In this document: positions 9,374 to 19,209 of the stretch, piece by piece
Layout: each line of letters starts with the position of its first letter
Position numbering within the stretch: position 1 is the first letter of the stretch
Source of the DNA: Sinorhizobium glycinis
GTDB lineage: Bacteria > Pseudomonadota > Alphaproteobacteria > Rhizobiales > Rhizobiaceae
Reading direction: 5' to 3'
NCBI RefSeq assembly: GCF_001651865.1
Contig: NZ_LPUX01000046.1
Location: 1 to 64,000 of the forward strand
Length of the DNA stretch: 64,000 nt
Made by a program: the position numbers and the translations under genes
The notes under the pieces: model-generated
What the model was told of the DNA's origin: nothing
The model's input: the letters and a program-made list of their open reading frames with translations, nothing else
Databases searched by the model: none

Positions 9374-10372
9374 ATGATGAGCAAGATTGACCTCGACATT
9401 TCCAACCTCCCCGACACGACGATATCGGTCCGGGAGGTCTTCGGCATTGATACGGATCTGCGCGTTCCCGCCTATTCGAAGGGCGATGCCTATGTGCCCG
9501 ATCTCGATCCCGATTATCTTTTCGACCGGGAAACGACACTTGCCATTCTCGCAGGCTTTGCCCACAACCGGCGCGTGATGGTTTCCGGCTATCACGGGAC
9601 CGGCAAGTCGACCCATATCGAGCAGGTGGCATCGCGGCTCAACTGGCCCTGCGTGCGCATCAACCTCGATAGCCATGTCAGCCGTATCGATCTCGTCGGC
9701 AAGGATGCAATCGTCGTCAAGGACGGGCTGCAGATCACCGAATTCAAGGACGGCATCCTGCCCTGGGCCTATCAGCACAATGTCGCGCTTGTCTTCGATG
9801 AATATGATGCGGGCCGTCCGGACGTCATGTTCGTCATCCAGCGGGTGCTGGAATCCTCCGGCCGGCTGACCCTTCTCGACCAGAGCCGCGTCATCCGCCC
9901 GCACCCGGCTTTCCGCCTGTTTGCCACCGCCAACACGATCGGCCTCGGCGACACGACAGGCCTTTATCACGGCACGCAGCAGATCAACCAGGCGCAGATG
10001 GACCGCTGGTCGATCGTGACGGCGCTCAACTACTTGCCGCACGACAAGGAAGTCGACATCGTCGCCGCCAAGGTGAAGGCCTTCACGGCCAACAAGGGCC
10101 GCGAGACCGTGTCAAAGATGGTGCGCGTCGCCGATCTGACCCGCGCCGCCTTCATCAACGGGGATCTCTCGACCGTCATGAGCCCGCGCACGGTGATCAC
10201 CTGGGCCGAGAACGCCCATATCTTCGGCGACATCCCCTTCGCCTTCCGGGTGACCTTCCTCAACAAGTGCGACGAGCTGGAGCGGGCGTTGGTCGCCGAG
10301 CATTACCAGCGTGCCTTTGGTGTCGAACTCAAGGAAAGCGCCGCCAATATCGTGCTGGAAGCGACAGCCTGA
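9374..10372 (+). CDS. cobS: Aerobic cobaltochelatase subunit CobS
   Basis: A 332-residue AAA+ ATPase, matching the length of characterised CobS. Walker A is GYHGTGKST (about 72-80), Walker B is in VALVFDEYD (about 140-148), and an arginine-rich sensor region follows. CobS works with CobT to power cobalt insertion into hydrogenobyrinic acid a,c-diamide by CobN. The ATG at 9374 (MM start) follows a CTGGAGAC ribosome binding site. cobT follows after 32 bases in the same direction. Confidence 0.95.
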   Translation: MMSKIDLDISNLPDTTISVREVFGIDTDLRVPAYSKGDAYVPDLDPDYLFDRETTLAILAGFAHNRRVMVSGYHGTGKSTHIEQVASRLNWPCVRINLDSHVSRIDLVGKDAIVVKDGLQITEFKDGILPWAYQHNVALVFDEYDAGRPDVMFVIQRVLESSGRLTLLDQSRVIRPHPAFRLFATANTIGLGDTTGLYHGTQQINQAQMDRWSIVTALNYLPHDKEVDIVAAKVKAFTANKGRETVSKMVRVADLTRAAFINGDLSTVMSPRTVITWAENAHIFGDIPFAFRVTFLNKCDELERALVAEHYQRAFGVELKESAANIVLEATA

Positions 10373-10404
10373 TCGCTTCGTCTTAAGCTGAACAAGGAAC
10401 TGTC

Positions 10405-12297
10405 GTGAGCTCGAATTCAAAGGCGAAGCCGCAAACGAGGGAGAACGCCGCCGAACCGTTCAAGCGGGCGCTTTCCGGCTGCGTCCGGTCGATCGCCGGG
10501 GATGCGGAGCTCGAAATCGCCTTTGCGAACGAGCGCCCCGGAATGACCGGTGAGCGCATCCGCCTGCCCGAGCTTTCGAAGCGTCCGACAAGGCACGAGC
10601 TCGCGGTCGCCCGCGGCCTGGGCGACTCGATGGCGCTGCGCAAGGCGTGCCACAACGACCGCATCCATGCGACCATGTCGCCGCAGGGCGCCGATGCGCG
10701 GGCGATCTTCGATGCCGTCGAGCAGGCGCGCGTCGAGGCGATCGGGGCGACCCGGATGCCCGGCGTTGCCGACAATCTCTCCTCCATGCTCGAGGAGAAA
10801 TATGCCAAGGCCAATTTCGGCGCCATCGAAGCCCAGGCGGACGCACCGCTCGAAGAGGCGGTGGCGCTACTGGTGCGCGAGAAGCTGACCGGCAAGAAGC
10901 CGCCGGCTTCGGCCGGCAAGGTGCTCGATCTCTGGCGCGATTTCATCGAGCAGAAGGCTTCCGCCGACATCGGCAACCTGCCTGCGACGATCAATGACCA
11001 GCAGGCCTTCGCCCGCGTCGTGCGCGACATGCTCGCTTCGATGGATGTCGCCGAGAAGTATGGCGAGGACGATATCGAGCCCGACGAGCAGGAAAGCGAG
11101 ACCGACGAGGACCAGCCGCGCAGCCAGGAGCAGGACGAGAGCGCCAGCGAAGAGGAGGAGGGCTCCGATGCCGCCCCCGCCGACGAAAACCAGTCTGCCG
11201 AGGAGCAGATGGAAGAAGGCGAGATGGACGGCGCCGAGATCTCCGACGACGATCTCCAGGACGAGGGCGACGAGGACAGCGAAACACCCGGGGAGGTCAA
11301 GCGCCCGAACCACCCTTTCGCGGATTTGAACGAAAAGGTCGACTACGCGGTCTTTACGCGCGAGTTCGACGAGACCATCACGGCCGAGGAGCTTTGCGAC
11401 GAGGCGGAGCTCGACCGCCTGCGCGCCTTCCTCGACAAGCAGCTCGCCCATCTGCAAGGGGCCGTCGGCCGCCTTGCCAACCGCCTGCAGCGGCGGCTGA
11501 TGGCGCAGCAGAACCGGTCCTGGGAGTTCGATCTCGAGGAAGGATTCCTCGATACCGCCCGTCTGCAGCGGGTCATCATCGATCCGATGCAGCCGCTTTC
11601 CTTCAAGCGGGAGAAGGATACGACCTTCCGCGACACCGTCGTGACGCTGCTGATCGACAATTCCGGCTCGATGCGCGGGCGGCCGATCACCGTTGCCGCT
11701 ACCTGCGCGGACATTCTCGCCCGCACGCTGGAGCGCTGCGGTGTCAAGGTCGAGATCCTCGGCTTCACCACCAAGGCCTGGAAGGGCGGGCAATCGCGCG
11801 AAAAATGGCTTGCCGGCGGCAAGCCGCAGTCGCCGGGTCGCCTCAACGATCTGCGCCACATCGTCTACAAGTCGGCCGACGCTCCCTGGCGCCGAGCGCG
11901 CCGCAATCTCGGCCTGATGATGCGCGAGGGCCTGCTCAAGGAGAATATCGACGGCGAGGCGCTGATGTGGGCGCACGACCGCCTTCTCGGTCGGCCGGAA
12001 CAGCGCCGCATCCTGATGATGATCTCGGACGGCGCGCCGGTCGACGACTCCACCCTGTCGGTGAACGCGGGCAACTATCTCGAGCGTCACCTGCGCGCCG
12101 TCATCGAACAGATCGAGACGCGTTCGCCGGTCGAGCTTCTGGCGATCGGCATCGGTCACGACGTGACGCGGTATTATCGCCGCGCCGTGACGATCGTCGA
12201 TGCGGATGAACTGGCCGGTGCCATGACGGAGCAGCTTGCCGCCCTCTTCGAGGAGGAGAGGCACGGCCGCGTCGGACGCCTGCGCCGGGCCGGCTGA
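10405..12297 (+). CDS. cobT: Aerobic cobaltochelatase subunit CobT
   Basis: A 630-residue protein, as expected for CobT, starting at GTG 10405. A long acidic, low-complexity segment (about residues 222-300, rich in Glu/Asp) separates the N-terminal domain from the C-terminal von Willebrand A domain. The metal-ion-dependent adhesion motif [11 protein letters not shown] begins at residue 415. CobT pairs with the AAA+ CobS, much as BchD pairs with BchI in magnesium chelatase, and the complex drives CobN. Together with cobS it makes the ATPase half of aerobic cobaltochelatase; cobN is not in this window. Confidence 0.95.
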   Translation: MSSNSKAKPQTRENAAEPFKRALSGCVRSIAGDAELEIAFANERPGMTGERIRLPELSKRPTRHELAVARGLGDSMALRKACHNDRIHATMSPQGADARAIFDAVEQARVEAIGATRMPGVADNLSSMLEEKYAKANFGAIEAQADAPLEEAVALLVREKLTGKKPPASAGKVLDLWRDFIEQKASADIGNLPATINDQQAFARVVRDMLASMDVAEKYGEDDIEPDEQESETDEDQPRSQEQDESASEEEEGSDAAPADENQSAEEQMEEGEMDGAEISDDDLQDEGDEDSETPGEVKRPNHPFADLNEKVDYAVFTREFDETITAEELCDEAELDRLRAFLDKQLAHLQGAVGRLANRLQRRLMAQQNRSWEFDLEEGFLDTARLQRVIIDPMQPLSFKREKDTTFRDTVVTLLIDNSGSMRGRPITVAATCADILARTLERCGVKVEILGFTTKAWKGGQSREKWLAGGKPQSPGRLNDLRHIVYKSADAPWRRARRNLGLMMREGLLKENIDGEALMWAHDRLLGRPEQRRILMMISDGAPVDDSTLSVNAGNYLERHLRAVIEQIETRSPVELLAIGIGHDVTRYYRRAVTIVDADELAGAMTEQLAALFEEERHGRVGRLRRAG

Positions 12298-12334
12298 TCC
12301 AACGCCGCAAATTCGCCCGTATGTCCATCATCTG

Positions 12335-12440
12335 CTACTGCATGATTCCGCAAATCGGAATCGATTTGAGGACAAAATCATGCAGTAGTTCAAAATGCTA
12401 CAGCGACCTTAGCGCGTCCGACTGGACGCGCGGCGCTGTA
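12335..12440 (+). repeat. Double-hairpin intergenic repeat, copy A (upstream of the phytase-like gene)
   Basis: About 106 nt made of two nested hairpins. Hairpin 1 pairs CTACTGCATGATT with AATCATGCAGTAG and has an inner CAAATCG/CGATTTG stem. Hairpin 2 pairs TACAGCG with CGCTGTA and has an inner GCGCGTCC/GGACGCGC stem. The linker reads roughly TTCAAAATGC. Five other copies occur in the window. It resembles the intergenic mosaic elements described in S. meliloti. It ends 57 bases before the next start codon. Confidence 0.85.
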
Positions 12441-12496
12441 AGAGGCGGCCTGTCCGTCAGCGCCTGCGTTGCCCCTTTGGAAGGTCATGCCTCGAA

Positions 12497-13498
12497 ATGC
12501 TTCGCCGAACCCTTGCCGTTCTCTTCCTGTTGGCATCCACCGTCGCCGCGGCGGAAGCACCGTGTGAGATCGTTCCGATCCGAAGCCGGCAGATCTCTGA
12601 GTTCAAGGTCGGTTCCGACGCAAGGACCTTCGGCAAGCTCGAATTCATCGGCGGTATCGAAATGACGTCGCCCAATGCGCTGTTCGGGGCTATGTCGGCG
12701 ATCCGCTTCAGGCCCGGTGGCCAATCCTTCGTCGCGGTCCTCGATACCGGGCATTGGGTCGAGGGCGCCGTCGTTCGGGACGGGGCGGGCAGGCTTCAGG
12801 GGCTGACCGACCTTGCCATCACCGCGATGACCGATGGCAATGGCGGGGCTCAGCTCGAAAAATGGAAGGTGGATTCCGAAGGATTGGCGCTCAGCGACGG
12901 CGCGGTGATCGTCAGCTTCGAGCAGGCGGCGCGGGTCGACGTCTATCCCGATCCGGGCTTTGCCGCCTCAAAGCCCATGGGCAAGATGAGCCTGCCCTTT
13001 CCGGTCGAGGAGCTGCGCAGCAATGCCGGCTTGGAGACGGTTGCAGTTGCGCCGAAGGATGGACCGCTCGCCGGCGCTGCAGTGATCGTCGCAGAGCGCA
13101 GCGTAGATGCGTCCGGCAATCTCCTGGCCGGTATCCTCGACGGACCGATGCAGGGCGCGTTCGCGGTCGTGCGTCATGATCCCTATGCGGTGACCGACGG
13201 CGCGTTCCTGCCGAATGGGGATCTGCTCATCCTGGAACGCCGCTTCAATTTTGCCTCGGGCCTCGGCATGCGCATCCGCCGGATCGTCGCCGCCGATATC
13301 CGCCCGGGCGCCGTGGTCGACGGCGAGGTGCTGCTCGAAGCCGATATGAGCTACCAGATCGACAACATGGAGGGGCTCGATGTGGTCGTCCGGCCCGATG
13401 GCGAGATGCGGGTGATCCTCGTTTCCGACGACAATCACTCGATCCTCGAGCGCAACCTGATGCTCGAGTTCCGACTGAGAGACGACTATTCCAACTAA
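12497..13498 (+). CDS. Esterase-like activity of phytase (PF13449-type) secreted protein
   Basis: A 333-residue protein with a Sec signal peptide (MLRRTLAVLFLLASTVAAAEA, cleavage near residue 18-20). The body shows the beta-propeller-like pattern of the 'phytase-esterase-like' domain: FIGGIEM, FVAVLDTGHWVEG, LPNGDLLILERRFNF, and NMEGLDVVV followed by ILVSDDNHS. Members are exported and often annotated without a known substrate. Here the protein is probably periplasmic. A single gene with a repeat-derived leader (copy A) and no obvious operon partner. Confidence 0.75.
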   Translation: MLRRTLAVLFLLASTVAAAEAPCEIVPIRSRQISEFKVGSDARTFGKLEFIGGIEMTSPNALFGAMSAIRFRPGGQSFVAVLDTGHWVEGAVVRDGAGRLQGLTDLAITAMTDGNGGAQLEKWKVDSEGLALSDGAVIVSFEQAARVDVYPDPGFAASKPMGKMSLPFPVEELRSNAGLETVAVAPKDGPLAGAAVIVAERSVDASGNLLAGILDGPMQGAFAVVRHDPYAVTDGAFLPNGDLLILERRFNFASGLGMRIRRIVAADIRPGAVVDGEVLLEADMSYQIDNMEGLDVVVRPDGEMRVILVSDDNHSILERNLMLEFRLRDDYSN

Positions 13499-13599
13499 TG
13501 CATGTCGCCCAAGAGTGCGCGCTTTGGCGGGCGTTGAGGGAAACCGCGCCCACTTTTCCTCGCCCGCTTCCAATCGAGGCCAAATCGGCCTTGCAAAAA

Positions 13600-14238
13600 T
13601 CATGCGGTGGCGTTGGCCGCCGGCATCGGTTTGATGACGCTCATCAGCGCGCCATAGGGCAGCAGCAGGACGATGCCGCACAGGATCTTTACGGCAAGAT
13701 CGCCGAGTGCCCAGGAAATCCAGCGCGGCGCTTCGTGGGCGATGAGGCCGAGGAGCGGCGCGGCTTCCAGCGCGAAGCTGTCGTTCGGACCGAGGAAGAC
13801 GAAGAACGGCGAGAAGGCGAAGGAGAAGAACATCGCCGTGTCGAGGCCCGAGCCGATCAGCGACCCGGCGAGCGGCGCGCGCCACCAGGTCTGGCGCCGC
13901 AGCCGGTTGAACACCGAAATGTCGAGAAGCTGGCCGAGCAGGAAGGCAGTGCCCGAGGCGATCGCGATGCGCGGCGTTGCGGCGAAGAAGGAAAGCGCGA
14001 CCGCGACGACGAAGCCGGCGACAACGACGCGGCGCGCGATGCGCGGGCCGAAATGGCGGTTGGTGAGGTCCGTGACGAGGAAAGCGAAGGGATAGCTGAA
14101 AGCGCCCCAGGTCAGCAGGTCGCCGAGCTGCATGCCGGCGATCGAGCCGGGCAGGGGATACTGCACCAGAAAATTCGACGCGACGACCACCAGGGTCATC
14201 AGAGCGACATAGACAAAGAACGTGCGGTTGATCAGCAT
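13600..14238 (-). CDS. Queuosine precursor transporter (VUT/YhhQ family)
   Basis: A 212-residue polytopic membrane protein with about six hydrophobic segments. Family features include MQLGDLLTWGAFSYPFAFLVTDLTNRHFG near the second segment and the FFSFAFSPFFVF stretch later on. YhhQ/VUT proteins import queuosine precursors such as preQ0 or preQ1. It fits with the GluQ-RS gene at about 43 kb, which acts on queuosine-modified tRNA-Asp. Just upstream is a short hairpin followed by an A-run leading into the start codon (14239-14265); I could not fit it to the preQ1 riboswitch consensus. Confidence 0.87.
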   Translation of the reverse strand: MLINRTFFVYVALMTLVVVASNFLVQYPLPGSIAGMQLGDLLTWGAFSYPFAFLVTDLTNRHFGPRIARRVVVAGFVVAVALSFFAATPRIAIASGTAFLLGQLLDISVFNRLRRQTWWRAPLAGSLIGSGLDTAMFFSFAFSPFFVFLGPNDSFALEAAPLLGLIAHEAPRWISWALGDLAVKILCGIVLLLPYGALMSVIKPMPAANATA

Positions 14239-14315
14239 TTTTTAACCTGGGTGATGCCACCAGTGCGAGGGTCCTGCCGGAGGCGGGCATCCGGTCGATG
14301 AATACCGAGCACGAG

Positions 14316-14350
14316 AAAAAGGCTTGCCGGACGGACCCGCAAGCCTTTTC
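14316..14350 (-). terminator. Rho-independent terminator of rpmB
   Basis: A perfect 11-bp inverted repeat, AAAAGGCTTGC and GCAAGCCTTTT, with an 11-base loop. Read on the minus strand it ends in a T-rich run and lies about 30 bases after the rpmB stop. It also separates rpmB from the VUT transporter gene. Confidence 0.85.
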
Positions 14351-14380
14351 AAGCCGTCTTCGGGAAGGTGACTGCGCCGA

Positions 14381-14671
14381 TCAGGCGGCTTCGGCAACCT
14401 TCTTGACGATCTGGCGGCGCAGCAGGCGGGCGCGCATGCTCAGTTCGTTCTCGTCAGCCTTCAGCAGGAAGGCGTCGAGACCGCCGCGGTGTTCGACCGA
14501 ACGGAGAGCCGCAGCGGAGACGCGCAGGCGGAAGCGCTGGCCGAGCGCATCGGAAATCAGCGTGACATTGCACAGGTTCGGCAGGAACTTGCGCTTCGTC
14601 TTGTTGTTGGCGTGGCTCACATTGTGACCCGACTGGACGCCCTTGCCGGTCAATTCGCAACTACGGGACAT
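14381..14671 (-). CDS. rpmB: 50S ribosomal protein L28
   Basis: A 96-residue basic protein starting [29 protein letters not shown], the typical L28 N-terminus, with the conserved [10 protein letters not shown]-like and [18 protein letters not shown] segments. It is a structural component of the large ribosomal subunit. ATG 14671 gives the family length; a longer upstream frame has no homology. It is a single-gene unit with a strong promoter (14766-14794) and a strong terminator (14316-14350). Confidence 0.97.
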   Translation of the reverse strand: MSRSCELTGKGVQSGHNVSHANNKTKRKFLPNLCNVTLISDALGQRFRLRVSAAALRSVEHRGGLDAFLLKADENELSMRARLLRRQIVKKVAEAA

Positions 14672-14765
14672 GGTACACCTATTTTCTTTATCGCCGCCGG
14701 ACAATGCGGTAGCGGGCCCTGAGCCCAGGCCGCGTTCCTACAGGCCATTATTGGAAAGTCGCGGT

Positions 14766-14794
14766 TCTATAGTCAGTGATAGGCCGCCAGTCAA
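14766..14794 (-). promoter_or_regulatory. Sigma-70 promoter of rpmB
   Basis: On the minus strand TTGACT (14794-14789) and TATAGA (14771-14766) are separated by exactly 17 bases. This is close to the housekeeping consensus and is placed about 95 bases upstream of the rpmB start. Confidence 0.8.
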
Positions 14795-15011
14795 GCCAAA
14801 CCTGTGCTTTCCTGAAAATCCGGCGCTTCCGAGCGAGTAGCAAAACTTCAGCGCGATTGCGACCCGTCATCTTTCCGGCCGGCCCGAGCTGCGCTATCTC
14901 ACCTCAGGCGTAGGCAGGTATCGGTCAATGACACCCGCTTCGCCGGATGATTTTGACGAACCAGGCGCAGAAATGCCGCAAACCCCCTGCATCTCAGGGG
15001 ATTGCGACAAT

Positions 15012-15095
15012 GCAGCGCCGGGCGTATTTCAGATGCACGTGACGCTGTAAACACTTTGAGCTGCTGCATGGTTTTTTCCCTAGACCGATTCCGAT
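15012..15095 (-). repeat. Double-hairpin intergenic repeat, degenerate copy B
   Basis: On the minus strand this reads ACCATGCAGCAGCTCAAAGTG followed by a diverged second hairpin ending in CGGCGCTGCA. The left arm of hairpin 1 is largely lost, so this is a decayed member of the family seen at 12335, 27125, 27948, 40774 and 56802. Confidence 0.65.
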
Positions 15096-15121
15096 CCGCG
15101 CAACCTTGCGGGAGAGTAAGA

Positions 15122-15913
15122 ATGGTGCTGTCGGGAATGACGTCGCGCATAGGTTTTCGCGTGCCGGCACTCCTGGTCGCCGCGATGTTTTCCACAACCT
15201 GCTTCGCTGCGGAAATCCAACATCAAACGGACTACAGCATAGCGCTTGCCGGCTTGCCGCTGGCGCGGGCCTCGTTTCACACCGAGGTCGATCAGAATCG
15301 CTACACAATCTCAGGAACGTTGAATTCGGCCGGCTTGGTGAACATCATCAGCCCGACCTCCGGCCAGACCCGGGTTTCCGGCCTGATCGGCCGCGACCGC
15401 CTCCGAGCGACCCAATATTCGATGTCCTATCGCAGCGGAAAGAAGGCGCGCGCGATCAGCGTCAGCTTCCGCAACGGCAATGTGGTGCGCGCAAGCATGG
15501 TCCCGAAGCGCACCCCGTTGCCGAAGAACTGGGTGCCCGTGACGAGCCGCGACATGCGCAACGTGCTCGATCCCCTATCCGGGCTGATCATTCCGGCGAA
15601 AACCCGCGTCTGCCCCAATACGCTACCGATCTTCGACGGCGAATCGCGGCTCGACATAAAGCTGTCGGCCAAGGGGACGCGGAACTTCAAGACCAGGGGC
15701 TTTGACGGCGAGGTCATCGTCTGCGGCGTCCGGTTCGTGCCGAAGGCGGGATACAAGAAGGGTCGCGAGGACGTCGAATATCTGCGCCGCCTGGAAACGA
15801 TGGAAATGTGGTTCGCCAAGTCTGATTCCGTCGATGTCTATGCCCCCGTCTACGTCCGCATACCGACCAAGATCGGTCCGGTGACCGTGTCCGCCACGCG
15901 GTTCGGCGGGTAG
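15122..15913 (+). CDS. DUF3108 domain-containing exported protein
   Basis: A 263-residue protein with a Sec signal peptide (hydrophobic run ending near CFAAEIQHQ). The mature part has the DUF3108 pattern: TDYSIALAGLPLARASFHTEV, the GxxxxSGLIGRDRLRATQYSMSYRSG region and a MWFAKSD strand near the C-terminus. DUF3108 proteins are periplasmic beta-rich proteins of unknown function. ATG 15122 is chosen because GGAGAGTAAG precedes it; ATG 15137 is possible. The neighbours give no clear functional link. Confidence 0.8.
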   Translation: MVLSGMTSRIGFRVPALLVAAMFSTTCFAAEIQHQTDYSIALAGLPLARASFHTEVDQNRYTISGTLNSAGLVNIISPTSGQTRVSGLIGRDRLRATQYSMSYRSGKKARAISVSFRNGNVVRASMVPKRTPLPKNWVPVTSRDMRNVLDPLSGLIIPAKTRVCPNTLPIFDGESRLDIKLSAKGTRNFKTRGFDGEVIVCGVRFVPKAGYKKGREDVEYLRRLETMEMWFAKSDSVDVYAPVYVRIPTKIGPVTVSATRFGG

Positions 15914-16052
15914 TCGAACCGAGCCGAATCGTCTCTTTCGGGAATCGTGACGGCGCGGTAGATCAATGACAAGTTGAAGGCCGGGCCCGCCTCGTGGCGG
16001 CCGCTCCGCTACCCGCTAGGATTCATAGGGCAGGCGGACTGAGGGGAGTGGA

Positions 16053-16943
16053 ATGAAATTCAAGGCAACGCTGGTCGGCTTTTCCGCAATCCTGATGTGG
16101 TCGTTGCTGGCGCTCTTCACGGCCGCCTCCGGTAAGGTGCCGCCGTTCCAGCTTTCGGCGATCTGCTTCCTCATCGGCAGCTTGCCGGGGGTCATCGTAT
16201 TGGCGTCGAAGCCCGAGCGCCCCGCGCTTCTGAAACAGCCGGCCAAGGTCTGGATTACCGGCATTGCCGGCCTATTCGGCTACCATTTTCTCTATTTCAC
16301 CGCACTTCGGAATGCCCCGGCCGTGGAGGCAGGCCTGATCGCCTATCTCTGGCCGCTTCTGATCGTCGTCGGCTCGGCGCTGCTGCCTGGTGAGAGGCTT
16401 CGCTGGTACCATGTCGCCGGCGCGCTTGCGGGGCTTTCCGGCACCATCCTGATCGTGGCGCGCAATGGCGTCGCCTTCGACGAGGCCTATACGCTCGGCT
16501 ACGGGGCCGCTTTCCTCTGCGCCTTCACCTGGTCCGGCTATTCGCTGATCACCCGGCGATTCGGGGCGGTATCGACCGACGTGGTGACCGGCTTTTGCCT
16601 GGCGACCTCGATTCTCTCCTTCCTCTGCCATCTCGGCCTCGAGGCGACCGTCTGGCCGCAGACGCCATTCGAATGGCTCGCGGTGGCGGGTCTTGGACTC
16701 CTGCCGGTCGGCGCGGCCTTCTATGCGTGGGACTACGGCGTCAAGAACGGCGACATCCAGTTCCTGGGGGTCGCGAGCTATGCGGCGCCGGTCCTCTCGA
16801 CCTTGATCCTCATCCTGTTCGGCTTCGCCGAGCTGTCCTGGCGAATCGCGGCGGCCTGCCTGCTTGTGACCGGCGGCGCCTTGCTCGCGGCGAAGGAGAT
16901 GATTTTCCGCAGGCGCCGGGAAGCGGCGCAAGCGGCGGAGTAG
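16053..16943 (+). CDS. DMT-superfamily (EamA) exporter, YddG-like
   Basis: A 296-residue protein with ten predicted hydrophobic segments arranged as two EamA repeats, and a short basic C-terminus (RRRREAAQ). Conserved pieces include SAILMWSLLALFT at the start, LRNAPAVEAGLIAYLWPLLIV in the middle and WDYGVKNGDIQFLGVASYAAPVLSTL in the second half. These resemble the aromatic amino-acid exporter YddG more than sugar or nucleotide transporters. Substrate is not proven. Ribosome binding site GAGGGGAGTGG precedes the ATG. Confidence 0.82.
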   Translation: MKFKATLVGFSAILMWSLLALFTAASGKVPPFQLSAICFLIGSLPGVIVLASKPERPALLKQPAKVWITGIAGLFGYHFLYFTALRNAPAVEAGLIAYLWPLLIVVGSALLPGERLRWYHVAGALAGLSGTILIVARNGVAFDEAYTLGYGAAFLCAFTWSGYSLITRRFGAVSTDVVTGFCLATSILSFLCHLGLEATVWPQTPFEWLAVAGLGLLPVGAAFYAWDYGVKNGDIQFLGVASYAAPVLSTLILILFGFAELSWRIAAACLLVTGGALLAAKEMIFRRRREAAQAAE

Positions 16944-16965
16944 CCTGCAATCAACACGTGCGAGA

Positions 16966-17105
16966 TGCCCTCTCCTCGGGTATAACCTGAGGATAGCCCT
17001 CTCCCCGCTCGCGGGGAGAGGGGATTTTGGGCGGTGGAGCGCTGCGGCGAGTCCCCTTCGCCTTGCCTGCGGGGAGAAGGTGGCCGGCAGGCCGGATGAG
17101 GGGCA
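16966..17105. repeat. RIME-type palindromic element
   Basis: Starts TGCCCTCTCCTCGGG and ends GGATGAGGGGCA, with two internal palindromes (CTCCCCGCTCGCGGGGAG, and CTGCGGGGAGAAGG with GGCCGGCAGGCC). The layout matches Rhizobium intergenic mosaic elements. Related copies lie at 19210 and 33659. Confidence 0.75.
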
Positions 17106-17126
17106 AATCGACGGACGCTCTTTATT

Positions 17127-17573
17127 CTACCCGTCCTCAGGCGGCTGCCACTCCGGTGCGGCCATTTCGAAAGCGGAAAAATCGAAACCCGGCGCAACCG
17201 TGCAGCCGACGAGCGTCCAGTCTCCGAGCGAGACGGCCGATTGCCACCAATCGGCTGGAACGAGATGCTGCGGCCGCTCGCCGTTGAGAAGGTCCGGCCC
17301 GAGTCTATGCCGCGATGCAGGCTTGTCCGGTTCGGCTATTCTGAGTTCGAGCGTTGCCCCGGCGTAGTGGTGCCAGATCTCTACCGCGTCGCGAACGCGG
17401 TGCCAATGCGATCGATCACCCTTTTCGAGCAGATAATAGATCGCCGTCGAATGACCGCGCGATCCGCCGTCCGCATCGCGGAAGGTTTCGGCATACCAGC
17501 CACCTTCCGGATGCCTGGCGAGCCCCAGCGTTTCGATGATCGTTGCCGCCGTCATCTCCCGCGGGGCGCTCAT
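17127..17573 (-). CDS. Cupin domain protein, DUF985 family
   Basis: A 148-residue protein with the DUF985 cupin pattern: LGLARHPEGGWYAETF, YYLLEKGDRSHWHRV (metal-type histidines), DAVEIWHHYAGATLEL and VGCTVAPGFDFSAFEMA. The function of the family is not established; a sugar-binding or epimerase-like role has been suggested for relatives. The ATG at 17573 overlaps the TGA of gloB in a TGATG junction, so the two are probably translated together, perhaps linking it to methylglyoxal or carbohydrate stress. Confidence 0.85.
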   Translation of the reverse strand: MSAPREMTAATIIETLGLARHPEGGWYAETFRDADGGSRGHSTAIYYLLEKGDRSHWHRVRDAVEIWHHYAGATLELRIAEPDKPASRHRLGPDLLNGERPQHLVPADWWQSAVSLGDWTLVGCTVAPGFDFSAFEMAAPEWQPPEDG

Positions 17574-18343
17574 CAGAAATTGTCCTTGCGCTTGCGGATC
17601 TCGGCGAAGACGGCGGCATCGCTCGCCTTCTCCATCCCGAGACGAGCGCGGATTTTCGGATCGCCGGCGCGCAAGAACGGGTTCGTCCTTTTCTCGAGGC
17701 CGATCGTCGTCGGCGCAGTGAAGCCGCCGTCCGAGCGGGTTTCCTCGATCTCGGCGGCGCGGTCCTTGAGCGCCGCGTTTTCCGGATCGATCGTCACGGC
17801 GAAATGGGCATTCGAGAGCGTGTATTCGTGGCCGAAATAGACGGACGTGTCGTCGGGAAGCGCCATCAGCCGGTTCAGCGATTGCCACATCGTCTCGGCC
17901 GTTCCTTCGAACAACCGCCCGCAGCCGAGCGCAAAGAGCGTGTCGGCGGCGAAGAGCAATTTGTCTTCGGGCAGATGAAAAGAGATATGCCCCGCGGTAT
18001 GTCCCGGGGTTTCGATCACCTCGACCGGATGGCCGGCGAAGTCGAAGCGTTCGCCATGGCTTACTTTCCTGTCGATGCCCGGAATCTTCGATGCCTCGCC
18101 CTTCGGTCCGATGATCGTCACGCCGAAGCGCTCCTTCAGGCCCACATTCGCCGCCACGTGGTCTCCGTGGTGATGGGTGGTCAGGATGTGGGTAAGCCGC
18201 CAGCCACGCCGCTCCAGCGCCTCGAGGATCGGCTGCTCCTCCGGCGCATCGATCGACGCCGTCGCGCCGCTTTCGGGATCGTGGATCAGCACACCGAAAT
18301 TGTCGGTACGGCAGAGGAAGAGGTCAAGTTCGAGCGCGGCCAT
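17573..18343 (-). CDS. gloB: Hydroxyacylglutathione hydrolase (glyoxalase II)
   Basis: A 256-residue metallo-beta-lactamase-fold enzyme of the usual GloB length. The zinc motif THHHGDH lies at about 56-62, with further ligands in [24 protein letters not shown] and [13 protein letters not shown]. It hydrolyses S-lactoylglutathione to lactate and glutathione, completing methylglyoxal detoxification. ATG 18343 gives the standard N-terminus [15 protein letters not shown]. It is divergent from the methyltransferase gene across 84 bases and coupled to the cupin gene downstream. Confidence 0.95.
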   Translation of the reverse strand: MAALELDLFLCRTDNFGVLIHDPESGATASIDAPEEQPILEALERRGWRLTHILTTHHHGDHVAANVGLKERFGVTIIGPKGEASKIPGIDRKVSHGERFDFAGHPVEVIETPGHTAGHISFHLPEDKLLFAADTLFALGCGRLFEGTAETMWQSLNRLMALPDDTSVYFGHEYTLSNAHFAVTIDPENAALKDRAAEIEETRSDGGFTAPTTIGLEKRTNPFLRAGDPKIRARLGMEKASDAAVFAEIRKRKDNF

Positions 18344-18427
18344 GGCTTGGTTCTCCCATTGGAGCATGCGGCAGGTCCAGCCGAATGTAGCGGGCCTCGC
18401 CTTGAAGTCTACCGTTCCAAGGCTAAC

Positions 18428-19192
18428 ATGTTGCGCATGCATACAGATATCGTCGATCTCCGCCAATTCTATCATTCCGAGCTCGGCCGGATGGCGGAAC
18501 AGGCCGTCAGCATGGCGCTCGCTTCCGTCTGGGCAAGGCTGCCGGAAGAGCGGTTGGTCGGGCTCGGCTATGCGGTTCCCTATCTGGAGCGTTTCCGCGC
18601 CGATACCGAGCGGACCTTCGCCTTCATGCCGGCCGGCCAAGGCGCGGTGAACTGGCCGGTTGCCGAGCTCTCCTCCACGGCACTCGTTTTCGACGAGGAG
18701 TTGCCGCTGCCGGATGCCTCGATCGACCGGGTGCTGATGGTGCATGCACTGGAATTCGCCGAAAGCCCGCGCGAGACGATGAAGGAGATCTGGCGCGTCC
18801 TCGCTCCCGGCGGGCGGCTGGTCATCGTGGTGCCGAACCGCCGCGGCGTCTGGGCGCGAATGGAGCACACCCCCTTCGGCTCGGGGCGGCCCTATTCGCG
18901 GGGGCAACTGACGGCGCTATTGCGCGAGACGAACTTCACGCCGGGAGCCAGTTCCGAGGCGCTCTTCTTCCCGCCTTCCAGGAGGAAGATGATCCTGCGC
19001 CTGCGTCACGGCGTCGAGCGTTTCGGTCGCTCGCTATGGCCTGTCTTTTCCGGGGTGATCATCGTCGAGGCGCAGAAACGGCTCTATCAGGGATTGCCCG
19101 TCGCCGCCCGCGCTTCCCGCCGCGTCTTCGTTCCGGTGCTCGCACCGCATGGTGTGCCGAGCACCCGCAGTCGAGCGACGAAGACGCCGTGA
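18428..19192 (+). CDS. Class I SAM-dependent methyltransferase (Methyltransf_11-type)
   Basis: A 254-residue protein. [15 protein letters not shown] segment near residue 40 stands in for the nucleotide-binding motif I. The Methyltransf_11 core follows: [45 protein letters not shown]. The substrate is unknown. It is commonly found next to gloB in rhizobia, as here, divergently. ATG 18428 is preceded by AAGG; ATG 18437 ([10 protein letters not shown]) is an equally reasonable start. Confidence 0.82.
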   Translation: MLRMHTDIVDLRQFYHSELGRMAEQAVSMALASVWARLPEERLVGLGYAVPYLERFRADTERTFAFMPAGQGAVNWPVAELSSTALVFDEELPLPDASIDRVLMVHALEFAESPRETMKEIWRVLAPGGRLVIVVPNRRGVWARMEHTPFGSGRPYSRGQLTALLRETNFTPGASSEALFFPPSRRKMILRLRHGVERFGRSLWPVFSGVIIVEAQKRLYQGLPVAARASRRVFVPVLAPHGVPSTRSRATKTP

Positions 19193-19209
19193 GCTATTTC
19201 GGTTCTGAT

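Larger units (their letters stand above)
14672..15121. other. 450-base gap holding the rpmB promoter and a degenerate repeat
   Basis: Left to right this holds the rpmB leader and promoter (14766-14794), a stretch of about 200 bases without recognisable features, the minus-strand degenerate double-hairpin repeat (copy B, about 15012-15095), and the leader of the DUF3108 gene. No gene is supported. Confidence 0.6.

Noticed and set aside
14239-14300. Possible preQ1 riboswitch in front of the queuosine-precursor transporter
   Set aside because: A small CTGGTG/CACCCAG hairpin followed by an A-run is tempting, but the pseudoknot strand (an AAGG-type segment before the start) is missing.
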